NCBI GenBank assembly: GCA_029216955.1
Contig: JANAVB010006999.1
Span: forward strand, 399,853 to 463,852
Direction of reading: 5' to 3'
Length of the DNA stretch: 64,000 nucleotides
Source: Iris pallida
Lineage: Eukaryota; Streptophyta; Magnoliopsida; Asparagales; Iridaceae
In this document: in pieces, positions 1 to 11,600 of the stretch
How positions within the stretch are numbered: the stretch's first letter is position 1
Layout: the number at the start of each line of letters is the position of its first letter
Translations under genes and position numbers: made by a program
The notes under the pieces: model-generated
What the model was told of the DNA's origin: nothing
What the model saw: only the letters and a program-made list of their open reading frames with translations
Database searches by the model: none

Positions 1-370
1 ACTTAGAAAATTATTTTCATTTAACATGGTTCTTCCTGATATGATAGCTGCTGAAAAAACTGATTACGTGTAAAAAGTAAGACAACAGCGCACTTGCGAA
101 CTAGCCCCGGCCAAAACTAGGCAAGGAAAAAAATTCTACAAAGTTCTAGCACTAGTCCGTGAAGATGGTCGAGATTGAAGCATGCACAATGAATACACTA
201 ATGAAATGTTTACATGTAAATCAGGAAGAATAGTATCACTTTTGCACTTATGCAATTTTTATCATATGGTAGCAAAGAGGACATTAGATGAAATTCAGCT
301 GACCTAAAAAATTTGACATAAAGGCTTGATTGCTATAGATTAGATGGAATTGCAATGTATGCTCTAGTGA

Positions 371-595
371 CGCTTACATGAGAGAAGAACTACTGACTCT
401 AGATTCCCTTTTCATGCCCCTACAAGAGCGAATGAGGGTTTGCATGAAGAAATGACTTCACAAGATAATGGAGGCCAGGCTTCAACATCTACACAAGCCC
501 AGACAGGTGCAGCTGGATCATCCCACCTCTATGTATCAGTAATTAATCCCGACCAGAAAGCAAAGTGGCTCAAGCCCAAGAAGCACCAGAAGTGA
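371..595 (+). CDS. possible 3'-terminal exon of an unrecognised plus-strand gene
   Basis: An open frame without its own good start runs into a TGA at 593-595. It ends in a hydrophilic tail, QKAKWLKPKKHQK, after a Ser/Thr/Gln/Ala-rich stretch (QASTSTQAQTGAAGSS). A lysine-rich C-terminus after low-complexity sequence is common in nuclear or nucleolar proteins, but I do not recognise the family. An AATAAA lies 165 bases after the stop, as in a plant 3' UTR. The exact acceptor is unclear; upstream stops at 365-370 bound the frame. It could be the end of a neighbouring gene, a gene nested in an MMS19 intron, a pseudogene fragment, or chance. Confidence 0.3.
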   Translation, partial: RLHERRTTDSRFPFHAPTRANEGLHEEMTSQDNGGQASTSTQAQTGAAGSSHLYVSVINPDQKAKWLKPKKHQK

Positions 596-2044
596 TGCAG
601 AATAATGTCATCCTGGACGGGCTATAGATCAGATCTCGGTTTTTAAGTCTTAAAGTATTGAGACAATGGTTGTAGATGTTGTATGTCGGGTTGATGTCGA
701 ATTGAGTTTTTTTATGTATGTCTGGGACATGAAGGGGACATTTTAAAATGTTGGATATCAATAAATGTAATATTTTATATGTTATATAACCTAAACATCC
801 TATCTAAATCTAATTACTAATGCAAATAAATCGAATAATTTAAAGGTAATTCTCGCATGGGAGATTGGAATGACCAGAGTGGAGCCTTGCCTGCCTGTGT
901 TGGAGACAAACACAAATCGAGAGAGGAGAGAGAAAGATGGCAACAATGAGATCAAGAGAGGAGAGACAGATGTTAGAGTTTTGTTGGAGTTAGTTATTGA
1001 TTACGGATTTAAGCCCTTTGAAATCAAACCCGACCCCTTTGATTACGGATAAAACTAAAAAGAAAAAAAAGGATTCTTCAAATATCGTCAACTGACTTCT
1101 GTAAATAACGGTATCAACCGACATGTCGAAAAAATCTAGAAATATCAATCAACTTTTTACGAAACACCATAAACCGACATGTCACTCGACATCTACAACA
1201 CCAATTCAGACAACATAAGTTGTAACAATATCATGTAATCCTAAACATGTTTCAGAGTGGGAGATGAACTGCATTCAAGTGTAAACTATCACATGTTTTA
1301 TGATTTTATGACTTTACTTGAATTGCCAAAATAAAGGGAAAAAACTCTAGGTCATACAAACTTAAGGTGCAAACTATTGTAAAACTTAGAGGAACTAAGA
1401 CAACGTGGCATATGTGAGATATTGCATGCCTACAAGGTGATTGATAGTGTGAAATAACTGAATGATAATGAAGTTGTGGCAAACAAAGTAGGTACTTTTC
1501 TATATATCATCAGACTGGTAAAAATATGAATACAACAATCATGGTACAATAAAGATAACAATATGAATACAACTCTCATGGTATAATAAGGGAAAGTTAA
1601 ATACTTAAAGTTGTGAGTATTGATATCAAATGTCTATGATTATATGATACACATATAAACATCCAGTATTGCTAAAACTAAATCATCACACTCAAAAGTG
1701 ATTGTGGTGACTTTCGACTCCCTTAACCAATATAATGTGTTTCTATACCAATTATATATATTCTCCTGAAATGTTCATGGAATAAACTAACAAGCACCAG
1801 ATGTTTAGTCTTTCAGAGAGGCTTATAACATGAGAAACAACAATTAAACTTCAACCAGAAAACAAAGAACTCTTCATCTCCTAGAGTGGTTATGACTGAA
1901 TGTATCATGCAGGATAGTACAGAGCATTCGTGTAGCATCCAGTCGAACTGGCAGTTTTTACTACCTAGTATCTCCTCGGTAAAGGGTGACTATTACACTT
2001 GAATCTTCTACAGAAACTACATTTGTGACTCACCCTACATTTTC
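596..2044. other. AT-rich stretch with no recognisable gene
   Basis: After the possible 3' UTR the sequence is AT-rich with stops in every frame. I see no MMS19-like exon on the minus strand here and no terminal repeats. Confidence 0.5.
760..765 (+). terminator. candidate polyadenylation signal AATAAA
   Basis: AATAAA followed by a T/A-rich stretch, 165 bases after the stop at 595. Its placement fits the 3' UTR of the plus-strand frame above. Confidence 0.3.
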
Positions 2045-2490
2045 TTTGGTTTCCTCAAATTAAGACGTCAAATGAAATAAAAAAGCTGACAGTTTCTTCA
2101 AATTTTACATAAGTGTTTCTACATGTTTCCTTACACGAATTATCACTTGTCACTCCATCATGGAACCTCCTAAGCTCATATATCAGCATTTGAGAAACGT
2201 CCTCAAGATAAAAGAATTATCGATTGTTCACAAATAGAAAATGTCTTTATTTGCAACTTGAGTTGGCTTCCTCCTAAAGACTTCAAACGAAATCAACAAG
2301 CTGAAAATTTCTTACAATTTACTTAAGAAAATGTTTCCACATGTTTTTCCTGCATATACTATCAGTTCTCGTTCATCCTTGTGAGAACCTCCTAAGCTCA
2401 TAATATCAGCATTTGGAAACATGTCACTTCTGACAGAAGGTAAAAGAATTGTCTGATGTTCTCACATAGAAATTGTCCTTAATTGTTCAA
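2045..2490. repeat. diverged tandem duplication, unit about 220 bp
   Basis: Two neighbouring stretches (about 2045-2258 and 2262-2490) share the same order of short matches: a TTCCTC start, a ...TTTCTTCAAATTTTAC/TTTCTTACAATTTAC part, then GAACCTCCTAAGCTCAT, ATATCAGCATTTG and AAAAGAATT. They are clearly related but much diverged, so the duplication is old. No coding potential is evident. Confidence 0.6.
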
Positions 2491-2868
2491 AAGCTTCTGA
2501 GAACTTATTTGATGAAAATCCTAGATGAAAATAGTCCCCTGTAATATAATCGTTAATAGTGACTGTAGCTAACTATTTAAATGGTGAATAACAGCGAATG
2601 CCTACATTTAAGAAAATTTCAGTCAAAACTCATCTACATATAAAAAGGACACAATCAAAGCAGTACAAAGAGTGGAAGTGTCAAATTACAGTCATTATTT
2701 CAACCAAATAATGGTCATTATGTAAATATGTGTAAATGGAATAAATTAGACCCAACTTTTATGATATCGGAACTTTTTATATTGGTACTATTTGACACAA
2801 TGGTTCCTATTAATGTCATGCATAGCTACAAAAGGAACAATGTTCTTCATCAGACGCAGCTTCCTAGA

Positions 2869-3880
2869 CTGTCAGCAAAATCCTGTCTACAAATCTGACA
2901 GGATGGAAATCCCAATAACCAAGCCAGACACCCGGAATCAAGCCAATGGGCTTACTAGGAGATAAGGGATAACAAAGGAACTCCTAGGAGGTATAAAGCT
3001 ATGAGGCAATAGCAAATAGAAGCAAATTGGTAAAAAGAGGCAGACAATCACCACCATCATCATCAAATCCATGACCCATCAGAATGGGGTCATTATGGAG
3101 CCTACGAAGTAATCATTTCTATGACCAGCTGTCAAACCCTCTACGATGGTGCCAAACTCCTAGCCAAGGTAGCTATTCTAAATGAGCAACAAGCATGAGA
3201 GGGCATATCGATAAAGATTAGTCCCCAGTTAGCAGGTAGGTAGACCAACATTTTGGCTACATGCAACCAAGGAGCACCCTCAAAGTTTTCGTGGAGTACA
3301 AAGCATCTAGACAAAGGATAATTACTTGGTTTTATTCCTCGCTTGGTCTGAGAAAATTAATGGGGCTTATATGACTTGTTAGTCGTAAGACCATTTTCTT
3401 ATGTGGGTACAGTCAAGTAGTTGTGGTTGTATTTACCATCATATGTTAATACAGATACACATGAGGGGCAACTTAGGATTTATGCCCTTGCACTCTCCTC
3501 TCCTCTCTTCCTTCTCTCTTCTTCTAAACTTCACTTGGTTGGTATCAGAGCAAACTTGAAAGGTACTATATCGCCCTTCCACAACTTTCGTCGATCGAAC
3601 TCGAAGGTGAGTTCGACGGGAATTCGGGGGAGGTAACCTCTGACAGGATTCCGCGCGGAAGCCCCAAAAAATTTTGGGGCATTGTTTAATGTTGTGCGAT
3701 CGTTTTGTATTTTTTTTGTTCGTGGTTGACCGTCGTTGTTCGTTGTGAGATCTACGATTTCTGCATATATGGGTTGGATGTTCGTTGTTGATCGTTGGTC
3801 GTAGATCTTTGTGAGATCTAGGACTTTTGAGATCTCGTATTTATGTTGCATTTGCAAGTGTGGTAGGGACCGAATCTTCT
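2869..3880 (+). mobile_element. 5' part of an LTR retrotransposon, probably Copia type (LTR, PBS, leader)
   Basis: A primer-binding site TGGTATCAGAGC at 3540-3551 is the standard initiator-Met tRNA complement. Upstream lies an LTR-like stretch with a TATA motif (GGTATAAAGC near 2995) and a pyrimidine-rich end, likely closing at CA near 3534. The left LTR edge is uncertain; TGTCAGC at 2869 is one candidate. Downstream is leader-like sequence (3552-3880) and then unrelated sequence, so gag-pol and the right LTR are missing. It lies to the MMS19 3' side of exon 7, on the opposite strand. Confidence 0.5.
3540..3551 (+). promoter_or_regulatory. primer-binding site, initiator-Met tRNA type
   Basis: TGGTATCAGAGC exactly matches the usual plant LTR-retrotransposon site complementary to the 3' end of tRNA-iMet. 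It follows a TCTCTTC-rich LTR end. Confidence 0.65.
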
Positions 3881-3896
3881 AATGAGGTTAGGAGTG

Positions 3897-3928
3897 GTTG
3901 TGGTGGTGGTGGTGGTGGTGGTGGTGGT
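3897..3928. repeat. (TGG)n microsatellite
   Basis: About ten TGG units in a row. In translation it gives a polyvaline run on plus and polythreonine on minus, which explains two spurious frames across it. Confidence 0.9.
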
Positions 3929-4258
3929 CAGGCAGTTAAGTACTGAACCATTATCTGTCAAGGGATGTAGGGAACTGCCAGAGCAAAATAATGGCTGGGA
4001 AAAAGAAATTTCCTTAACCAAATATGCACTTGAACAATTGATTAGTAACATATATACAGAATATGATGCTCGACTTCGAGACAACCAAAGAAAATTTATG
4101 AAACGAAGGGACAATCAACTATACAAGATGTCCTGTTATAGTTCCAGTACAGGTCTTCAAAGCCTTTGAAATGAATGCAGAAGTATCCCATGGAAATGCA
4201 AAATATGCATAAAGCAACATGCAAACAGTTTATAAGTGGCAGTCCTTTCTAAACTTAC

Positions 4259-4447
4259 ATGAGTGAAATATATAGGAAAATAGCGGCCCAAAATATCAAA
4301 TATATCCCCTGCAAAGCTTGCAACTGAACAAGATGGATCTTGAAACGTCCGCATCAAAGTTTCCACCAAACAAAATGTGAGCATTAAGCAACGAGGATCT
4401 GTTTCTTCCTCGATGGCATCACAAATTCCATAAATAAAGTCGTCACC
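4259..4447 (-). CDS. MMS19: MMS19 exon 7 (63 codons), last exon seen
   Basis: After ...GGTGTAG it reads [20 protein letters not shown] and continues to [12 protein letters not shown], then donor GTAAGT. In the family the next residues contain a KRDELSRAL-like motif; I did not find it on the minus strand from 4258 to 1. Confidence 0.93.
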
Positions 4448-5390
4448 CTACACCATAATATATAGGGTAACATTGTTAAGTAGCATGAGAGAACAAATCT
4501 CATTTATAACAAAAATGCATGTGGAGATAGAATAAGAAACACTAAATAAACAAAACTAAAAAAAATACATCTCCAAAGCGGAGATTAAAATTGCTGGTGA
4601 AAATGTAAATAGATGTGTCAGTTACAAAGTGACCATATTAGACAATTATGTCATGTGTCTCATGTCATTATATGGCCAATAATTCAAATTTTCTTCCTTC
4701 CCAAACGCTTGTGCCAATATGGCATATGCCACTACCTAGCTTATTCAGGATTTAACTGTTATGGTATTATCCCGTCAAGCTTATTTGACCTAGAACTGAT
4801 AACTCCAAAATTGAGGTATAAAATCAAGCTTTGGAGACAACACAATGGATTTCTACTGGAATTTGGCGTAAATAGTGCATTTCAAGTTTATATGCAACAA
4901 TTGTTGCACTTGAAGGACAACTAAATAAGAACATGCCAACTCAGCATGTGTTTGGTTGCCAACAAGTGAAAGTGAAAGTGTCACTCTTTTGTTGCACTTT
5001 CATCACTTTTGTTGTTGGTTGCAAGCAAGTGGAGCAGTTCCACTTTTATCGATGACATGAAGTGGGTCGGGTCTTATCCCCTTAAAATGTGGCTGTCACA
5101 TCCTTTCTTTCAAGCCCAATGTGAGAAGAAAGTGGGAATGAATAAATTTTTATTCACTACTCACTTTTTACTAGGTAACAAGTGGACAAATCCACACTTC
5201 AATCCATTCCACTTGTGTGCTACCAAACGGGTAAAGCAATGGAAGTTAACTTCCAAGAGGACAAAAAATTTGTAACCAAACAAGATATCTAAATATCTCA
5301 CTTCAAAAAGTACTTTTATGAAATCACTTATTCACTTCACTCCACTCTACTTGCTTTCAACCAAACATGCCCTTAAAACAATATAGGAGC

Positions 5391-5448
<58 letters not shown>

Positions 5449-5611
5449 CAGATGATTGCTTATTAGAAAGATTATTGATGGATATTTTAATGAATCTTCA
5501 TTTAGAGCATGTATCTATCATAGTCACCTAAAATGCCATATGAATAAATAACCTATAAGCATGAGCACATAAACAACTAGAATACATACTATTGCACTTT
5601 TTTACTAAAAT

Positions 5612-5649
<38 letters not shown>

Positions 5650-8600
5650 ACAAGCATGATGACTGAAAGTTCAGATTTTGGTACAGTTGTGATCAAGTTT
5701 GTTTGTCTTTGTTTCCCATTTTTCAATGAACATTGGTTCTTTTATTCCGTTCTTGGAATTCGTAACCGAACAGACCGAGATAACTGATTGGAACTGAACC
5801 TGTGGTGGTACTGGAACATTCCAAGGCAATATAGTGGAGTCACTAACAGCCTAGAACCACCCAGCTCTTGTCAGGAAAGTGGGGGAAAAGTTAAAAAAAA
5901 AAAAAAAAAAAAAGAATAGTTTAATTCTGTTTTTCGTATATACTGGTTTCATTTGGTTGCAAACTGCCTAGTTCTTGATTCAGTTTATTTGCAAAAAAGG
6001 GCACAGTCAACCAAGTGATTGAATGAGCACACGTAACCAATATATTACCCAGGTAACACCATCACACAACTACATTAAAAAGAGGAAAGAAGCTGACCAG
6101 ATTTGATCACTTACGTGATGAACATCTTGCTGGGATACCTATCCACTATGTTGCACGGACACGGATAAGACACAAATCAGAAAGCAACACGAACACGACA
6201 CCAATTTTGTTGGCATGTCCTAGTGTATTTTGGAGTGTTTGTGTCGTGTCTGACACAAAACTATACAGGCACGGCATGGATCTTCTGAGTGTCCGTGCCT
6301 CGTAACCTATCCAATGTCAGTTCTAAGCACAGTTACTTGGTAAGGGCACACTACTCATTTTGGTACACAGTACGAGGGGGCTAGGCTTAACAAGTATGCT
6401 TTGGTTCTCTTAAGAGCTGTTCACCTGTTTATATGTTTCTGTGTCAGGTAGAAAAGAATTAGTACCAGATGCTACAACATATGCTTCATTTGACAATTGA
6501 TTTTGTTTTCTTTTATATAACCATTTGATTGATACCTTCATTGAAATTCATCTTGTAAGATCCAGCTAGTCCGGGTGTCACTTTTGGCTATCCGTCGCGA
6601 GCGACATTTGAGGTCGGGAGATCCAAAACAGTTCCTAGGGGATAGAGGGATCCCGGCAACTACGGTTCCAAGTACATCAGGGTTCAACTAAAATAGTTAT
6701 GAAGTCATGCACAAAAAGACATGAACAGCATGCATATGTGACTCTTAAGTAAGGTTTGAAGTATGCACATCAGTTGGAACCTTGCTATGAATATCGGTTT
6801 GTTCAGTAGCTGGGGTTCGGGTGGCTCTCAATGGTCACTTCCGGTAGTTTCTGGATCAGGGTCGATATTGGTCTCAGTAAATACTTAAAACACACCTTTA
6901 AGTTGAGGAGAAAGAAAACAGGTGCAAAATTCATCTTGAAATTCATTGAAATTCATCTTGTAAGATCCAGCTAGTCCGGGTGTCACTTTTGGCTATCCGT
7001 CGCGAGCGACATTTGAGGTCGGGAGATCCAAAACAGTTCCTAGGGGATAGAGGGATCCCGGCAACTATGGTTCCAAGTACATCAGGGTTCAACTAAAATT
7101 GTTATGAAGTCATGCACAAAAAGACATGAACAGCATGCATATGTGACTCTTAAGTAAGGTTTGAAGTATGCACATCAGTTGGAACCTTGCTATGAATATC
7201 GGTTTGTTCAGTAGCTGGGGTTCGGGTGGCTCTCAATGGTCACTTCCGGTAGTTTCTGGATCAGGGTCGATATTGGTCTCAGTCAATACTTAAAACACAC
7301 CTTTAAGTTGAGGAGAAAGAAAACAGGTGTAAAATTAAAGTTTATAAATAAACTGAAATAAGAAGTCCAATCATACCAAAGTCATTACAGTGTCAGGGTA
7401 GGCATCCATTAAGCATAAAAGAACTTCAAAACATAACTGCAAAGAATGAAAACGTATGTCAGACATAAATATTTGCACTAAAATGATGTCCAAAACAAAA
7501 AATTAGGGACGTATTTATGCACCAAAGTATGGAGGTTGGACCTTCCGATCATGCACTGCTAGTGATCGCACTTGGACATTGATTAAATATGATTCAGCGA
7601 GTGCTTTAACATCAGTATTGACAACCATACCAACAGTACTCTTCCTCCTCAGAAGAGCCAAGCAGCCAACGAGTGCTCCACGAAGGGTTTGCCAATCTGC
7701 CTAATGTTTAAAAAAGGATCCACTTACACAGAGCTAAAAGATGAAATCTACGGCAGAAAAGGGATATCTCCCACATTCAGAATCCAAGGGACGCAGTTAT
7801 TTAGAGATTAATTACATAAGTTTTACCGTAAAAGGTTATATGTAAGCAATCAATGAACTACATGCAAGTTAAAATTATTGTGGCATTGTTCCTGCCATAC
7901 CCGTGGAACATAGTAAATAAAAAGTTAGTATTTCATAAGACATAGTTCCATGTAGAATAGAAATAGAGATGCAGATAAACAGTTGGAAAACAATACCAGG
8001 GTATTACTTATTATATAAGACAACTAAATAAGTAATATATAGGATGGACAATAGATTGAGAACTCTAAGCTAAATTAGCCTATATAAGATTACTATCAGA
8101 ATGTTAAGAAAATGAGAGAAGTAGAGAGCAAAAGCAGCACAGAATTTATCTATAAATTCTAAATATTTATAACTCCAAGAAAACATTTCATTAACCAGAC
8201 AATTTATTTCTACTGATGGGGGAAGGTCCGGATGCTGCTAGTCTGCGCGTTTTCAAAATACAGTATACATGAGGTTTCATTTAAATGAGTGACCACATAG
8301 CTCTGAAAAGAACCGTAAGCAATAGAAGAGACAGGAAGGCATGAAAAAGTAATTATAAAAAGTTGATTAACAATGGGAGACGGGCTAAAGCCATATACTA
8401 AGTTCAATAAGTAAATGCAAGAAAGTAAAAAACATGCAACAAACCAACAATCCAACATATTTGTACGTTAATTCAAGGTTGAAATAATTCAAGTCAAAAA
8501 AGGGAGACAGGTTAAAGACCATATATAGAGTTAGAGTTCATAAGTGATGCTATACACTGATAACACGCTAATAGCTTATTTCAAATTTGAAAAATACAAA

Positions 8601-11600
8601 CTCACCAGCCTTGATGTGAAGAATCCTGCTAAGCTGCTTACGGTGGAAATACTTAATGGCTTCAATGTCAGATGGCCAAGAACTTCTGCTAGTAGAAGAA
8701 TTCCTGAAAGTTCAGCAACAATAATACGTGTTCAAAACAACAACATAGAGAACAATAAAAATGATATGTTAACAGTGAACTTTGAAGACATACAGGTTTC
8801 ACAAGTGTGTGAGGAAGAGTTATATTGGGATAAACGCTTTACTATGCCCCCCCCCCCCCCCCATGTTGCTTTGTCAGACCCACCATGAGGAAACCTTAAG
8901 CAGGTGGGTCCCGACCACACATAAACGGGGCAGTCTAGTCATATTGGGATTACGATAGGGCTACCTAATCCTATATACAAACCATACATCCTCCCCTATA
9001 TGTAGAAGCATGCTCTCTACGGGTGAATCTCCTTCCGTACGGCTAGTAAACATTGTGGTAGAGTTACCAATGTAGCTTCTCTCCAGCTACTGACAATGAC
9101 AGGTACATAAGAGGTCAAAAGATGACATCATTCACCACTTTTGCAAACATTATCACTATGGTACAATGCACACAAATATGCATACCCACGGTTCTACCCA
9201 CATACATAAGCACATGTGCATCTGATTTGCATTTATATAGGAGGAACTTAAAATTACATTGAGCATATGTTCAATAGCCCTTATCATGTACAACCAAGTG
9301 GGATAAATGAAATTAGGAGACTTCAACATTTTACTCCATTTAACATTTCACCAATTGTTGGTGTCGAAAAATTATTAACAACAAGTTTCCTTGACTGTTA
9401 CTTAAACTCTTTGTTAATAAGCAACTAATTCAAAGAACAAAATCTCCCATTTAAATTATTTGGAAATTAAACAATGTCATATATTTCAACAATTAATAAG
9501 AAAACAACATCATCCAAGCAAGATATCATACAATGTTACAAATTCAACAATAATGGATAACAATGTTATACATGTGAAATTAGGTTTTCTATCAAATCAA
9601 TGTTTCAACAATTTTATACATTCAAAATTAAACAAAGAAGCACACATAAAAGAAAGGTTTTTCGCACTTAAATACCATGAACTTTGCACTATGTTCGATT
9701 TGCAATCGTGACGTTATTTTGCTCAAATTGATACCTTAACATTAATACCATAAACTTCACTATATTGCAAAAAAAATGTAAAGTGACGTTTATACCCCCA
9801 TTAGTTAAGTTCAATGAATACCATAAAGATAGTGATTGAAACATAGTCAACGCTGCAGGGAGGGGGCTAGTCAGTGGCGAGGCCAGCATGGAGAGGAAAG
9901 AAGGAAGAAGATGGTGGCACTCGTGGTGTTGATTAAGGTTTAGAGAGGAGGAAAAATATGGTGGCCGGTACGATTTAGGAATTAGGAAGAAGGTGGTGGG
10001 AGTACTGGTGGTAGTGGTGGGTTAGGGATGGGAAATTAAGAACTAATGATAGGGGATTAGGGTAAGAGGACGAAGAAAATGATGGTAGCATTATAGGGTT
10101 TAGGGATGAAGAAGATGGTAGTGTTAGGTTTAGGTAGGATTAGGGTTTGGGGATGTAATCTCTTTTATCGAGGTATTATTGTCCTAAATTTGTTAATTAT
10201 GACGGTGTAGGTGTAGCAAAGTGAAATTAGTTAAAAATTAAGGTCTAGTTTGGTTCTTGGATTCTCTTTTTTTTTTCATGGAGATGAAAAATTAGAATTC
10301 ATGTGAGGTTTGTTTCCTGTATTTGGTAAAACAAAGAACGCATTCGAGAAAGACCATTTGATTTTCCTTCCACTGTTTGGTTGGTGCAGGAAATGAAAGA
10401 AAAAAATATTAACGTTCAAATAATATTCTTGCATTTTAAAATAAAATAACATCATGAAAATCCAAAAGTAATGGGTAAAATAGGCAATAACAAATTTGAG
10501 TAGAGCTATTGTCGTCCCAAATTTTCATAATAAACACGGGAATAGGAGAAGGAAAATCAATCACATGGGTTCTGAGAGGAACCATCTTTCCCCGTATAGT
10601 TCCCCGCTCCCCAGTCGGAGGCACTATATTGGCAACCCTATCGGTACCGATTGATCGGAACATATTGAATTAAGACCTTTCATCTTCGGATTGGCTCTTC
10701 GGAATCAGGTCTCATATGCGGTGGATCGTGTCTTGGAGAACAACTCTATATAAGAGTCGCTTCCCCAAGCCTTTCCATTGTTCGTTTTCGATGTTGATTT
10801 TGATGTTGCTTTCGTTGTTGGTTTTATGAATGCGTTTTCGTGAATCGATGGTTTTTGTTGCTTGCATTCATCAATTTGCACATTCATATCGAATTCTATG
10901 AGAAGAATAGTATTGATCCTCTTTTGTTGCGAATGCAGGTGACTGCGTAGGCGCAGCTTGAGCGAATCGTTGGAGACCTCTTTCTCTCGGCAATTCTCCA
11001 ACAGTAAATAGCTTTGATCCTCCTTTCCTTTGACTCTCTGGTTTTGTCTATCGATCAATGATACCATTAATAAAAAGAAGTAGATAAAGACAGAATCATA
11101 ATATTGTTGCATGCTTGTTTTATGGAAATGTGAAATCGTGGTAATGTTGCATGTGTATCATATTAAATGCTTGTTGTAACTAATGTGCTAAATAGATATG
11201 AATCCATGGATGAATGATTACAACTATAGCATGGAAAGAAAGTATGATTGCTCGAAGAAAGTAGAATACACTGAGAATATCAAGTTTTTGTTATCTTGCA
11301 TGCTATACTTGAATAACTGAAATTTTTAGACATATATGGTCATGGACAACTTGTGCACAAGGTTTGGTTCCTCGAACGGTGTCCAGGGCCACGGAACCGA
11401 TTCGGCCTAGGAGGAACAAAGATTCATGTGGTGTCTTACAAGCACAGGTAACTCAGAAACATTCAATGGGACTCGCTACCTCCGCTGAAAGGATCGTCGT
11501 CTTACCAAGAATAGTCCAAGATGGTATGTCACCAGTGACCTTCATGTATTTAAAACTGCTTAGCTAATGATGTCTGATCCACGGGAAAGAACATAATAAG

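Noticed and set aside
3882..4169. 95-codon plus frame starting in the TGG run
   Set aside because: It begins with a microsatellite; the remainder (LTKYALEQLISNIYTEYDA) is not recognised and has no splice or start support. A gene remnant cannot be fully excluded.
8210..8458. 82-codon minus frame in MMS19 intron 4
   Set aside because: MMS19 reads directly from exon 4 to exon 5 in frame; no room for an extra exon and no family match.
8544..8888. 114-codon plus-strand frame
   Set aside because: It is the antisense of MMS19 exon 4 (8606-8703), which has splice sites and family motifs.
9940..10150. GGTTTAGGG-like words as an interstitial telomere
   Set aside because: Spacing and sequence are irregular; not a TTTAGGG array.
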